Of a stretch of DNA of 64,000 nt, positions 12,723 through 25,530 are shown one piece after another (position 1 is the first letter of the stretch; every line of letters starts with the position of its first letter). The DNA lies in contig JANVCC010000018.1 in NCBI GenBank assembly GCA_025345505.1, positions 10,927,178-10,991,177 of the forward strand, in the 5' to 3' direction. The DNA comes from Todiramphus chloris collaris. Lineage: Eukaryota > Chordata > Aves > Coraciiformes > Alcedinidae. Made by a program: the position numbers and the translations under genes. The notes under the pieces are model-generated. The model was not told where the DNA came from. It did no database searches and saw only the letters and a program-made list of their open reading frames with translations.

Positions 12723-15202
12723 GACTGATTACTCTGTAGAGACACCCATTAACTTTAATCAAGGAGATCAGGAAAAATAATATAGGCATTTTCTTTACAC
12801 AGAGGCTACCCCATCCAGGAACTGTGTAACAAAAAGGTGGTATTGCTTTGTGGTCCTGAACTTTACATCTTTTGTCACTCTGAGAAATAGATTTTCAATG
12901 CTGAGCTAAGAATGATGTCCATTTAGGATATTATAAGCTGGAAACCTTCATCTTCTTGTTTCACAGCTGAGTATATTTGACTCCTTCCTCTGATGTGAGG
13001 ACGAGTAATATACTGGACTTTATCAAATAGAATAGCAGAAGACAGAGTAAATCTTACGTTGTAATTATTCCAGGGGGAATAAATTCAGTAACTGCTGAAA
13101 TGTAATGACAGAAATGTGAAGGTTTTGGCCTGTCCTTTGGAAAGCTCTTCTCATACTGACAGCAAACCAAGAGGAGAGGAGAGTAAAAGCCCTTTACAAT
13201 ACCTCCTAAAAATGGGATCTCAGCTTATCAACTGACCCTTGCTAAGATAAAGACATAAATATTCCCAAAGAGACCTGCTATTCTAGGAATATTTTACAAA
13301 AAACCAAAAATTGGCTCCCTTTTCAGTGACATTAAATCCTTTTTGCAGAGCCTCAGAGCTGCGCTATCTTGTGTACACAGCATTGTCCCTTCCTAGAAAC
13401 CCAAAGGTTTTATAAAGAAAGAAAGACTGCAAACCTTTCTTGTGACTGCAGCCGGTCAGGATCAGAAAACTACCCTATGCTGTCTTAAATATCCATGTTT
13501 TTGTACATAGGCATCTGGAGAATTCAGAGGAAGAACAAGTCATTTGCTTCCATTCCTAAAAAAAACCCACCTAAAGCAAAACAGAACAAAACAAAACAAA
13601 TCCCATTAACTTATGAATCTCCAGTAGTCTTCAAATGTTTTTTCTCTGTTTTCTGCACAAATAAGCTTTTTTTCTGTTTGTTTTCATCTGAACAGCATCA
13701 AGGCAATCTTTTAAAATCTTGAAGCAGGTTTTGTTTTGTAGAAAAGGGTAAAAATATGATTAATTTTATTATCCCTGTCCCTAAAATCTTGATTCTGAAA
13801 AATCTATGATGTGTCCTAAAACCCCAAATTATCATGTCTATAAAGCTGTGCAGCAAATTATCTTTAGCAGGGATATGACTATGCATTCTCTACAGAGGAA
13901 TTTAATAACATATGTCACAATTAAACACATATGTTTGAGGAAAGAATCCTGTCTCAAACACTGACAGAGAAACATGAGGAGATTTGAGTTTGTGGATTAC
14001 TAGACCTGCATTTACTATAATAGAAAGTAGTTTCATCTTTTGGAACAGGCTTGCAAATAGACCTCAGATGGTTTTTCTCAATTTTTGGGAGCAAAGACAA
14101 CTTTGTATTTCCAACACAGACGTCTGGCAATAAGGTACATCAGATTTTATGAGTTTGACTTTGTAATTGCAGAAACAACAATGAAGGATAAAACTGAACA
14201 GTGAAAACTACCAGAACTCCACATTCTCTTGGTCCTGAAGCAGATGATGAATCTCACTGAACATTTACCTTTAGATGCATACTGCTTAGAACCAAAGTGC
14301 CAGTTTAAATACATGATGCCTGAATGTGGTTTTTCTGATGTGATTTAGGTCCATTACCTACATTTTGTTTTTTTGTGGATTCAGCCTTACTAATTTCCAA
14401 AGCCACATTGAATATATCTTTTTATCAATCTACTGTGCAGATTAAATCCAACAACTCTTTCCAGAACCAAGCAAATTTCAGACAGATACAACTCAGTGAT
14501 TGCTGATGACAGAATAGCTAAACTTATCATGCATTGCAGAGGTCATTTCTTCAAACTTTACAGAAAATTCACAAGGTACAGAAGGTCATAAAGCTCTTCT
14601 GTACTCAGGAAAGGGAGTAACAGATTGCACTGCAAAGCCAGGCAAACTGGGACACTCAGTCTTTTTATGCCCCTTGAACTGGGACAGTGTGTTTCAGCTA
14701 AGGATTTGTCATCAGTGGTGATCAACAAGTTTCCTATTGTATGACATCAGTATTTAAGAAAGATTACAATAAAGGTTATTGGTTTGGTTTATATTTGAAA
14801 AAATAGGAGAAGCCAAACTGCATTTGAAAATGTAGGCAATAAACAGATAAAATTGTCTAATGATACCTTAGTGATCCACTGATTATAAGTTTATGAAATT
14901 TTAATAGATGCTGGATTTTGACTGTTCAATAGCTTACTTGTACAATCCTATAACTGTATTATAACACTTGATAGCATATGCTCTGTTGTTGTGTGAAGAT
15001 CTCCTATAGTGTATAATACATGTGTAACAAACTTTAAATACCTATCAGTATTTTAAAAACTTGTGATCTGTTCTTCATTTCAAACTGGATATGAAGTGCA
15101 ACTGCAAAATTGTAATTAAAAAAGGAGATGAGGAGTACAAAGTTGGGAGAATGGGGCAGGACACAGAAGCTAGACTACCTGAAGACGTTCTGTTATGAAT
15201 TT
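12723..15202. other. Unique sequence, no gene seen
   Basis: About 2.5 kb without a recognised exon or dispersed repeat. There is an AAAAC-type A-rich patch at about 13556-13602. The short ORFs at 13495 and 13698 (minus) overlap that low-complexity patch and carry no motif. Confidence 0.55.
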
Positions 15203-15921
15203 CATAGAATCACGAATCACAGAATGTCAGGGGCTGGAAGGGACCTTGAAAGATCATCTAGTCCAACCCCCCTGCCAGAGCAGGATCACCTAGAGCAGAT
15301 CACACAGGAACACGTCCAGGTGAGTTTTGAATATCTCCAGAGAGGGAGACTCCACAATGCCCCTGGGCAGCCCCAGCTCCCTCAGTCTTTCCTTATAAGA
15401 GAGATGCTCCACTCCTTTAATCATCTTTGTGACTCTGTGCTGGACTCTCTCAAGCAATTCTATGTCTCTCTTTTCAACTGGGGGTCCAAGAACTGGACAC
15501 AGTACTCCAGATGTTGTAGGGGCAGGAGAACCTCTCTTGACCTACTAGCCACACTCCTTTTAATACACCCCAGAATGGCATTGGCCCTCTTGGCCACAAC
15601 AGCACATTGCTGGCTGATGGTCAGCCTCCCATCAACTAGGACCCCCAGGTCCTTTTCCCCTTTGCTGCCTTCCAACAGGTCAGTCCCCCACCTATACTGG
15701 TACCTGGGATTATTCTTTCCCATGTGCAAGACTCTATGCTTGCCCTTGTTGAATTTCATTAAATTTCTTCCTGCCCAACCCTCCAGCCTGTCCAGGTCTC
15801 TCTGGATGGCAGCACAGCCTGCTGGTGTGTCAGCCACTCCACCCAGTTTGGTATCATCAGCAAACTTGCTGACAGTGCACTCTGTGCCCTCATCCAGGTC
15901 ATTGATGAATATGTTGAACAA
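15203..15921 (-). mobile_element. CR1 LINE, 5'-truncated with internal deletions (copy C)
   Basis: The CR1 3' end lies at about 15203 (complement of ATTCTATG, then CCCTTCCAGCCCC), and the copy runs leftwards through RT to a truncation at about 15921. Compared with the copy at 50880-52115 in this window, two pieces are missing. About 0.2 kb is lost just inside the 3' untranslated region, where the GGGCAGCC word near 15370 is joined directly to the end-of-RT sequence. A second loss of about 24 bases lies inside the RT reading frame near 15520. The two copies are of the same subfamily type and similar along the shared part, roughly in the high eighties of percent by eye. Confidence 0.95.
15460..15921 (-). 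pseudogene. CR1 ORF2 reverse-transcriptase remnant (copy C)
   Basis: 153 codons without a stop, covering the C-terminal part of a CR1 reverse transcriptase. FADD at residues 20-23 is the RT active-site motif C (normally F/Y-ADD). It is followed by the conserved [14 protein letters not shown] and NLMKFNKGK blocks and by a [15 protein letters not shown] block. The intact family ORF2 product (endonuclease plus RT) is around 900-1000 residues, so this is a small 5'-truncated part. An in-frame loss of about eight residues removes the usual SALVRPH segment between LPL and HLEYC. A frameshift then ends the frame before the RVQRRAT block. It is dead as an enzyme; the open frame probably reflects low age. 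Confidence 0.9.
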
Positions 15922-18900
15922 TTTCTACTACTATAAATTATTTTTAATATTTCTGAAACAAAGAAGTGCAACATTTTTGGGTCTGTGAAAGATTATGCAC
16001 ATGAAAAGATATTTTATGTTCTATTTCCTCAGAACGTAATTTCCTTTTTTTTTTTTCCAAGCACATCAAATGGCCTAGGGCTACCCAAAACCAAAAGGTA
16101 ACCTTTATTACCCATCAAGTGAGAGAGACAGAACCAGAAATATGCTGAAATCTGCTACAGATACAAAGAAGTAAACCAGGGCTGGTGATGAATCCAAAGT
16201 GGCATCATACACAAAACTAAGAGGTAGTCTGAGAAGAGAACATTGTATAGCATGTGGTGCTGAGAAAAGCTCTGACAAGAGATTACCCGCTTGGTAGGAG
16301 ACAAAATGTACCAGAACCCCAGTGGGAGATCCTGGGGCAATGGCAATTTGCAGAAGTTGCTATGAAAAGGGCAACACATTCTCCCTCATGCACAGGAGGC
16401 CTAGAGACGAGTTATTACAAATCATCCTCAGCACACCCTTGTTTATAACTCCTCAAGAGCTGTCATAATATGTTCCTGACAGTTCATAGGATAAAACTGG
16501 TGTAAAATTTGTCCCAGTAGGACTGCTTGTATTCCACTGTGGACAGGAGATCTCACCACTGGGGACAGAGATGATAAAGTAGTCCTCATTCTTGCAAACG
16601 TGAGTCTGAGTGTTGAAGTTCAGACACTAGCAGTGTTTTGAAACAAATTTAGGTAACATATTGATAAAAGCTGTGTGGAAGGGAGGTTTGAGAGGAAAGA
16701 AGAGCCTGGTAACCAGTTCTGAAGGAACCAAGAGCTCTGTTCCTATTGTCCCTCTCCATCTCATCGAGTTAAAAGGTCTCATTGTTTCTCTGAATTCCTG
16801 GAGACTGCTATCAAAGACGGTGAGAAGAATTCACAGATGACAGCATGAAAACTGTGGAGTCCTGTGAAGCATAAAAATGTGAGCAAAGACCAAAGCTTTC
16901 TTCCTGAGACATTTTTTGGAAAGGGAACAGAGATCCCTTTCAACTGGTTACTTTTATTTTTGCTTTCTGTGTTGAAAAAAACATAACTTTTTTTCTAAGC
17001 TGGTGCCTGTGTAAGGGGAATCAAGCTTCAGTTATTTACTTGTGTCTCTGTTGTGGTGAGAAAGCATCTTTTGTACCAAGCACAGGTGTTTCCTCTAGTC
17101 TCCAGAGGAGCTCAAAGGTGATTTCTCTACATAACCAGAATTCCTCAGGTAAGAGCAGGGGGGAGTAGATTATAGTACTTGCTGCAAAATAGGGTATGTT
17201 AAATATGTATCTACCTACAGTTTAGGACTATAGCTAGAAATTGCATTCAGATTATAAGAAAAAGGTAATTGTTCTCCATGTCTGACAGATCCTGGGTAGA
17301 TTAGCAGATAGGAGGCTATTGTAGTTGTACCCTTGCGGGCATTTTCACAGGGGACCGTGAGGAAACCTGTCTGAAAGCCTTTCTAGCACTATCAATGCAG
17401 GCTGGAAACAGGAATTCTCAGTGTTGCCTTTTCTTCTTCAGCTTCAGATCTCCATGCTGTAGCTGCCTTTACTGCTCTGCTTTGAGAGGACATGAAGAGA
17501 AAATGCAATAGTGTGTAATCTTTATGCTTTTATCCACTTTTTGGCTGTATAGGCTGTGAATCATTATGCTGTTGGCAGCTTCTCTCTGTATTTTAAAAGC
17601 ACAAGTATCATTTCAGTGCAGGTGTATTCTCAAGATCAACTGCATCAAGGAGATTGTGACTGGAAATGGCAAACTCAGAGAAGGTACTATCAACAGCTGT
17701 GGTTGTTTACAAGCAGAGGACAGTATTTTTGCTTGCAAATGTGCTTCAGGGTTTCCTAAAAAGCATTTTGCTTGTGGTGGTTCTGCGAGAAAGCAAATTG
17801 AGAATCTACATAGTGTTTGACTTCTTTTGTACAACTAAAGCTTTGTACTCAAGGCACGATGAAATCTAACCGTGGGCATGAGAGAGAGACAGCTCCTGGC
17901 AGCAAACCACAATACGTACCAGTGAGGGCACGCTGTAGCTTTCACTTTGAGCAGTGGGTGGAACAAGGGGAAAATGCAATATATCACTTGTGATTTTATT
18001 AATTCTTAGGGAGCATCACTGCAGTTTTTAAAACTCCTTCTTGTCCGAAAGGGCAAAAGCAGCCTGGGATAGTAATTCCTGCTCTGAGTAGACTGACTCT
18101 GACAAAGGTGGTACATGCCATGCTGCCATCACTCCTTGTGGATATGTTTCCTTATGTTCACCTGACTTCATTAGCTGGTACAGAAGAGAGGGCAACCCTG
18201 GATTTTTGGAAAGGCCAGTAACATCTGGCACTTGATTTTCTGTTTTAGATGCCAGTGGCTATATATGACGCTGACACAATATCCATTATGGGATAGGGGC
18301 AGTGTCTAAAAATGTCCTCCAGCCCCTGCTTTTCAAGATTTAGACTCTAATACTAAATTAAGCAGTGGCAGGGAGTTTTTTCATTGCTTTTTCAATCTGA
18401 CAGTAAAGCATTCGGCTCTTGAAACTTACAGTCATCTTTCCTTATTTATTCCAGGTAAGCTCATTTATATTTACAAATGCTGTTACTTAGCCTCTTGGTA
18501 ACTGTCTGTCTCTGATGGCGAAATTGGTTTGGAGAACTGGTTGGTGCGAGGCAAACTAAGTGAATAAAAAAAAACCCAAATCAAAACAAATACAGATCAT
18601 TTTTCTGGAAGCTTTCACTATGGATGATTTTTTTTTCTGTAGGTCTACTATGTTTACAATCACTTAGAAATACATGATAAATGGGACCTCATGTTTTCAT
18701 AAATTTTGAGAGTTGTCATCTAGCAGAGAAACACTGAGACGGAACTATTGCATTCTTAGCCCTTCAGAAGCATTGGCCACAGTCTTTCTGGAAACTGTCA
18801 CATGAACCTTAGGCTTTCTCAGCTGAATTTCTGTGATACAGGGTTTTTTCCCTAAATTTTCATGACTTCTGTCAAGAACGCCTAAAGGTTCTCCACAACT

Positions 18901-21900
18901 ACCAACAGGTCAATCTTTGATAGTGCTCTGGTTTCAGGATATGACAAAATACATGTCCAGCAAACTATACCCAGAGCGAGCCCTAGCCTGAGGTGTAGGC
19001 ATTTATTTAGGCCCTGTGTTTTTTAGTGGTCTTCAGTTATACAAGAAGCAGTCATTGGAATGAAAAATTACTTCAAAGCATCATTTTCCCTGCATAAGAG
19101 GCACCTCTTTGGCTAAAAATAAACACACGAATCAGGCAGTTTTAAATAGTTGAAAAACAACACTCTTTCATTTCTTCCAAGCAGAAAAATTATGTAAGAG
19201 CATTGCAACTGAAGTAAGGTAGTTGTATCATCTAACAGGGGCTTGGAAGGTGGTTCAGATGCCACAGTGATAACTGCCATGGAAGAATATAAATACAACA
19301 TTATAGAGACTGCTCTAAAGCTCTGGAAGAAGTGCTCCCTAGCTATAGAGGGTTTGGAAAGGGCAAGATGGTAAACTAGTTTGGGGACACACTTTTGTAA
19401 ACCTTTTCATTACACTTTGCAATTACCCAGAAAATTTAGCAGAGATTTGTAATGTAAAAACTATTACGCAAAGAATGATTCATCATAGCTGTGTGACTGA
19501 TGTTAAAATCAATAAAATATATACTTTAATACAGTGGTAAGACGTATCTTAAGAAACCATAAAAAGAAAATTCTGTGGTCTCCAGAAAGAAACTTTGCCA
19601 GTCTGGAAATGAAAATTATAAACCTGAGCTAGAACCAGCTTCCTTCTCTGCTACAAAATCTGATGTATACTATAGTCTCCATGTTGACTCCTGCATCCAC
19701 AGCTCTCAGCTCTGCTGATCTTAAATACTGCTTTCAAAAAGACTCTGTCACAGTTTGTTTATGTCATGGCAATATCACGACATAAACCAAATGTCGCAGA
19801 TTCCTTTTCAGGTCTAATGCACCCTGATTCACTTTATAAGTGTTCCTGTAAGTATATAAGGGTGGGATGTGTCTGCTCTATGTTCCTATCTGTAAGCTCT
19901 TTTTTTCTTGTTTCCTAGCTTGCAGCAGCAATTCAACACAGTTCTGGCAAATTTTGCTGACATAATTCCTTGCCTGACATCCACATGGAGCTCAAGGCTT
20001 TAATTAACTCATGGAACTTAAATTGCCTGTAATGCCATTGTACTTCATTATTCTGTGCTCTCATCCAAACTGAGCATTCCCTGTGTAATTAGAGGTTAAA
20101 CTGTTAGACACACAAAAATGACAGTGTAGGTGCACTGCACAGGTGGTAAATAGATGCCTATTTTTTATTTCTTCTGAAAATAGTTCTTACACATGGCTGC
20201 ATCATTGCACGTAAAATATTCAGTCAAGGCACTATTTTTCAGTGTCTATCTGATTAACACTTTGACGGTGTCAAGAACAGAAGACTGAAATGAAATATGC
20301 ACAATATTACTAAATATATGATGTAATTCACTTTATGAACATTCTTTATTCTGTTTATTTTCTTCTACTTAAATTCCTTGAAGGGATTTAAGTGGTGCTT
20401 TATATGGCTTGCTGCTTTTCTGGCAAGTGTCATATTAAGTCAACTATATCTCAGCAAATCATTATATCAGATGGGAATCATGCAGCAGCCTTCCTGTGCA
20501 TTACTATATATTTCTTCACAAGGAAGTCTACAATAAATGACACTTCAAATTTCCTCTATTTACTGTTGAATACAGTTTATCATTAAAATTCTGTTTCCTC
20601 ATATAACGCACTCACAGAATGGATAAATGCTTTATGATATTTTCCTGTATTTTCATTGATTCAGTTGATGCAAGAGTATATAAATATGGACAGTCTACAT
20701 TAATAGGTATCAATATATATCAATCATTTTCTTTATAATCAACTGATTTTTGTCCAAGATATTGTAAATAAGGTGCTTCTTAACAAACATGAGGCACCAG
20801 ACAGAAAAAAGAAAGAGGCAAAGGCAAATAGCAGATATTTAGGATGTAGTAATGATTTAGAAGAAATATTATAATTCGGTGATACTGGGAATTCCATAAA
20901 CAAGTTTCATCCCTCTCCTTGTTGGGGTAGATGTTGAAGAGAACTTTTTAGAAGGGAAAATACAGAACAATTCCACACAGTCACTATTCAGAACTACCTG
21001 CAAACTTTGATATTTTCCTTGGTTAAGTTAACTTTGTGAGAAAATCTAATTTTATGCCATTATTGCAGAAATAATATTTCCTGTGAATAATGATGTTCTG
21101 CCCTTCTCACCCAACAATTTTTACGAAAGTGGGAAGGGCAAAATTACTTTGTTTGCTGCTTTGATAAGAAGCAGACATTTGTCCTCGGGGGGGGGGGGCG
21201 GGGGGGGGAAAAAAAAAAAAAAATTCTGAGCTTTTTAGTACTATGTCATCTGGTTGATTTCAGAACAGTCTAATTTTATCCTCAATAGCATTTAAATTTT
21301 TTTCATTTTGTTTACAATTTTTAATGGGTTCTAAGTTTTCAAGAAATTTATAATCAATAGGCTAGGTGGTCAGTGGTTTTGTGTTCCTTTCTATTTTTTC
21401 TTAAGGATCCTGCTTTTTTTCATTTTTTGTCAGTGTCCTTGAATGACCTCACTGAGAAAGGAAGATATATCCGTCTTTTAGATCTGCCTACTCACAGTTG
21501 TGCTGTCAATGCACATCTCAAGTTCCTCCAGCCGCAGTTTGATTTTTCCTCTCCCTGTGTTAGCTACTGAATTTTCATTGGCTCTCTGACTCCTCACAGC
21601 TTGAGTCAGTTATGTATTCTTTTCCCCTGTAAGCTTTTCTTTCACCTATGCCTTCCTGTATTAATTACCAGTATTGTGTTTTCATGCTCCAAGTACTTGA
21701 TTTTTTCTCCAGACCTTTCATCTTCTTTAGTTTGTTATCCAATTTCTTCCTCATGGCATTCATTTGTACATTTTTCACAAGCTAAAGCACTAACTACAGA
21801 GTTCTTCCTCTTTCTTCATCACACCTGATATGTTGTTTATCTTTTAACTTTATTTTTGAAGTCTGTGTGCCTATAGACTGTGTTTTCCCACATTTGATTG

Positions 21901-24900
21901 TATTAGGGTTACCTAGCAGAGCACTATCTGTTTTTCAGTCCTTAAAAAGCTGCTTATCACAAATAATAATGTTTATCATAAATAATAACTGCTAATAATA
22001 AAATTGTTGCTTCTAGCATCTTGAAACAGATATTCAAGTTTTCCCATAGCACCATATTTCTAAGATGTCTCATGCTCACATGGTGGAGAAGCAGTGCCTT
22101 CCCCCATCACTGGAATCCACATGCCAGTGGGACATTTGCCTTTGCAGGTCTTCAGATGAAAGCCACAAGGCTACCTGATGACACTGAGCAGACTGCCTGC
22201 AGACCTTCCAGGCTCATGAGCCATAAAGTCAGCTATAGTCATACTGGAGAACTATTATGTGTGAGAACTATTAGTAACTCAGATTTCTTGTCAAGGGCTC
22301 TTGGATTCCGACAGAGCAGGTCTGGCAGTAATACATTGGCAGAAAGACTTCAACCTGTTCATTGCAGAAGGCTGACATAATGCTTATCTGCTCTTTTCGT
22401 CTCAACACAGTGGTGCATAGAAATACTGATGATGGGCAGATGTACCTTAAATGAGGCTACACTTCAGGTGTAGATTTTCCAGGCTGGTCAGGAGGTAAGC
22501 TGTCTTGAATACTCAGAGACAAACTCCCCACCCTGTTGCTGGCCAAAATCCCCATATGGTGAGGGATTTCTAGGTGGGTACCTTATTGCAATTCAGTAGC
22601 AGCATCCAAATGTCACTAGAGTTTGTAAAGTGACCCAATCTCACTGATTTGCTACATGTTATTGGCAAGTTAGGGAAGAAACCTACAAAATTTTAAACAA
22701 TAATGACCAGTAAGGCAGACACTTTTGGATTCCTGAGAAAGCTGTAGAAGTCCTTCAAACACAGTAGTTCTGAAAGGCACCCAGCTTACACAGAGGAGCA
22801 AAGCTACATTCATATTCCTGCTATCAGTGTGAATGGTGATTATCCTATTTCCTCTGCTACTTTTGAAATCCACCTCCTCAGCTGTGGGATTTCTAGCCCT
22901 GCGATTAGTACTCGAATATTACAAGAACATGGATGCCCTAATTCCCTGGCACAAAACTGAACGATATTGATGGCATTTCTGAAATGCAGTGTCTCTAGAC
23001 TGTTGCTTTCCATTATATATGTAACTGCTTGCATGGGTGTTTAATATCTTCCTTACAGCCTTAAATAATAGGTAGTCTCAAAATACATGTGAAATTTGCT
23101 ATAATATTCTTCTGTTCAAATCTTTTAAGAATCTATTTTAAAGACATATTTTTATAATGTCTCTGATCATAAAGAAACGATGTAGGCCAGTAGAGTAGAA
23201 AAATTCTAAAAAATTAAAAATTACTGCAGAAATTATCAGGTATCATGTATTAGAAATTATCAGGTATTGTTGTGCAAACATTTTATTAAATATTATGAAT
23301 AGGACACTACTGTAAATATAAACACAGTGATTTGTAATGGCAGGGACAGAGTGACCTGAGGCCATGCTCACCTATGTGAGGCGAGGCTGTACCTACTAAA
23401 TGGGAGATTTATCCTGGAAAAAGTGTTTCTAACTCAGATGCCATAGTGAAGAAACAAGTGAACCTGAAACTCCTATTGCACCACTCAGGCACTAAAAGAA
23501 AATTATGATCCCTTATTATGTAATGTGTAATTTTCCAGTATAAATGGGATTTGGGAAGTATAGTATTTCCTTTCTCTATAGTTTTGCTAATGTCTTGTGT
23601 CCTTACTAAGAAAAATATAATAAAACAGAGGCCAAGCAGAAGAAGAACAAAACAGAATTTTAGATTGGTCTGAGAAAATACCTTATAAGGAGACTTAAAG
23701 AGCTGTATCTGCTTAACTTATCTTTAATAAGATTGGGATGGGATCTGAATACATTTTTATGGGAGAAAATATCAAACAGAATGCTATGTTGGCATTTGAA
23801 ATAATTGTAAGTGAAAAAAAAGTGGTATAGTGTCTATTTCTTATCACTGAAAATAAGTGGCAGAGTCTACCCAAGCCCATGATATTAAACTCTTTAGGCT
23901 TCCAGTATAGGATGACTGCACACAAGCCATATGTGAAAGTATCTGGATTCTGCCTGGGAACTGCTTGGGCATTGATAGATTTGGTGAGGACCACCTAATG
24001 CTATCATTCTCACAAGTTAACTGTGCAGGTGATGAAATTTCAGAACCTGTGTTCAGGTAGTGACATCATTTAATTAAATGGTAAAGACATGGGGTTTTTT
24101 ACCCAAAATTTGAGCCCAAGTGTGGTTGTGACTGCTTCTTGGGACTTAGAATGTATTATCATATTATTTTTATATGCATATATCTTGGTTTGGTATTATT
24201 ATATGTATTCTCCCCTCTTAATTGACAAGTCGTATCAAAACTTTCACAAAAACACATTTTCTAGCATTTTTTTCAGTAATTCTTGGTTTTACCCAAACTG
24301 CGGAAATGTAACAGTTCTCTCATAAGCCTAAACTGGTACTTAGGAATCCATAAAATCCTTTCATTCTCTTTTCAACTCAGGGAGCGCTTCCTGGCACCAA
24401 TAAAAAAAGACAAGAAATACCATACCAGTCCTCCTATAGGAGTAATTTTGAATAATTTCTAACCTTCAAATATACTCTCTAGGTATTTGCTTAAAAAATG
24501 CAATTTATTTGAAAAGTGTTTTTAATCTGCAGACAAGGTCCTAAGCCACTGCATCAGCTACTGCCTGTTGCTGAGTAACAGAGAAAGCAAGGAGCTCACT
24601 CTTTGCTGCAGGATCCTGCTTGGTACTGCTATTTGCACTTCTGAGCTCAATGGGAGCAGAATATGATGTGAGGCTCTGGTGTACACAGTCCACTTTGTGT
24701 GCGTAGGGTAAAATGGAAAAGCTTTAGCAGAGTAAATCATGTAGCCACACCCCACAATCCTTGATGATGAGACTGTGCTGCTAACAAGTCCAGCTTGAAC
24801 TGGATTTGCACCAATATGGTTATTGTGGTGTTGGATATCTCACTATACCTCATTATCAGTAAAGAGGCCATTAATTAAGAGAGAACAGGGACTGTTCTTC

Positions 24901-25276
24901 CAGGTTGCTCCAAGGATGACAGATTTGTTTTATTTGAGAAGTAGGAAAAATTCTGTTGTTCAGAGAAGTAGAAACATGAAAAGGAGACTTTTTGCAGTTA
25001 GAAGTGAGGTACTTCTGTATGACAGTGTCCACTAAAGGCAAGGAAGAAAGTACTTGTTGATGCAAAGAAGTGAATATTTTTTGGCTGCAGGGCAGAGGTG
25101 TGTGCTAGCCATGAGAGATTTGCACTTGAAAGAGCAGACAGAAATGTTGAAGCAGAGTGAAAAGAGACAACAGCATCTAGAGGAGGTGATGAAAATAGAC
25201 TGCAGTCACTTATCAGAGAAAGAGTCAAAAGTGAATCCATAGAGGGAAATGCACAACAGGTTCTTCCCTTTCCTAT
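15922..25276. other. Mostly unique AT-rich sequence, no supported gene
   Basis: About 9.4 kb with no exon or RNA gene I can support. It contains a T-run (about 16046-16058), a cysteine-rich 84-codon ORF (17566-17820), an LTR-like hairpin region (about 19746-19940), a G-run/A-run block (21187-21223), a two-copy 16-base direct repeat near 23228 and 23252 (period 24), a 119-codon ORF without recognisable motifs (22021-22380) and a charged reading frame (24823-25242). None of the ORFs matches a family I recognise. Confidence 0.55.
21187..21223 (+). repeat. Poly-G block joined to poly-A
   Basis: G12, a single C, G9, then A15, all contiguous. Apart from the one C this is a 37-base homopurine tract. 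Long G-runs can form quadruplexes, and they are also a common site of sequencing or consensus error, so the exact length is uncertain. Confidence 0.9.
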
Positions 25277-25343
25277 GCTCATGGCAGAGGGGTTGGAACT
25301 AGATGATCTCTAAGGTCCCTTCCAGCACAAACCATTCTATGAC
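25277..25343 (+). mobile_element. CR1 LINE, extreme 3' tail only (copy J)
   Basis: About 65 bases match the last part of CR1: GGCAGAGGGGTTGGAAC, AGATGATCTCTAAGG, TCCCTTCCAGC, then ACCATTCTATGA. There is no tail repeat beyond one unit. This is either an extreme 5' truncation or the CR1-like tail of a CR1-mobilised SINE. I see no tRNA-like head directly upstream, so a truncated CR1 is preferred. Confidence 0.85.
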
Positions 25344-25502
25344 AAGATACTATTTTTCACAGTCAGAAGCGTTGCTCAGTGCCTTAGGTGCCTTCACCTT
25401 TGTAATGCTAAAGCACTTTTACCTGCAGTTGTGTAGCCTGACTTTTCTTTGAAGCTCTGCAATGCTTCACCCCGGGCTGCTGTGGCAGTGATGTTCCCTT
25501 GT

Positions 25503-25530
25503 TCTCATGCTATTACTCTCATGCTATTAC
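25503..25530. repeat. 2 x 14 bp tandem duplication
   Basis: The unit TCTCATGCTATTAC is repeated exactly twice and followed by a partial third copy (TCTCA). Local slippage duplication. Confidence 0.9.

Noticed and set aside
15128..15988. 286-codon plus-strand ORF, the longest real-sequence ORF in the window
   Set aside because: It is the antisense of CR1 copy C. CR1 antisense frames are often open, and the residues correspond to no protein family, whereas the minus strand shows RT motifs.
22021..22380. 119-codon plus-strand ORF as a gene
   Set aside because: No recognisable domain, composition like its surroundings, and no promoter or splice context visible.
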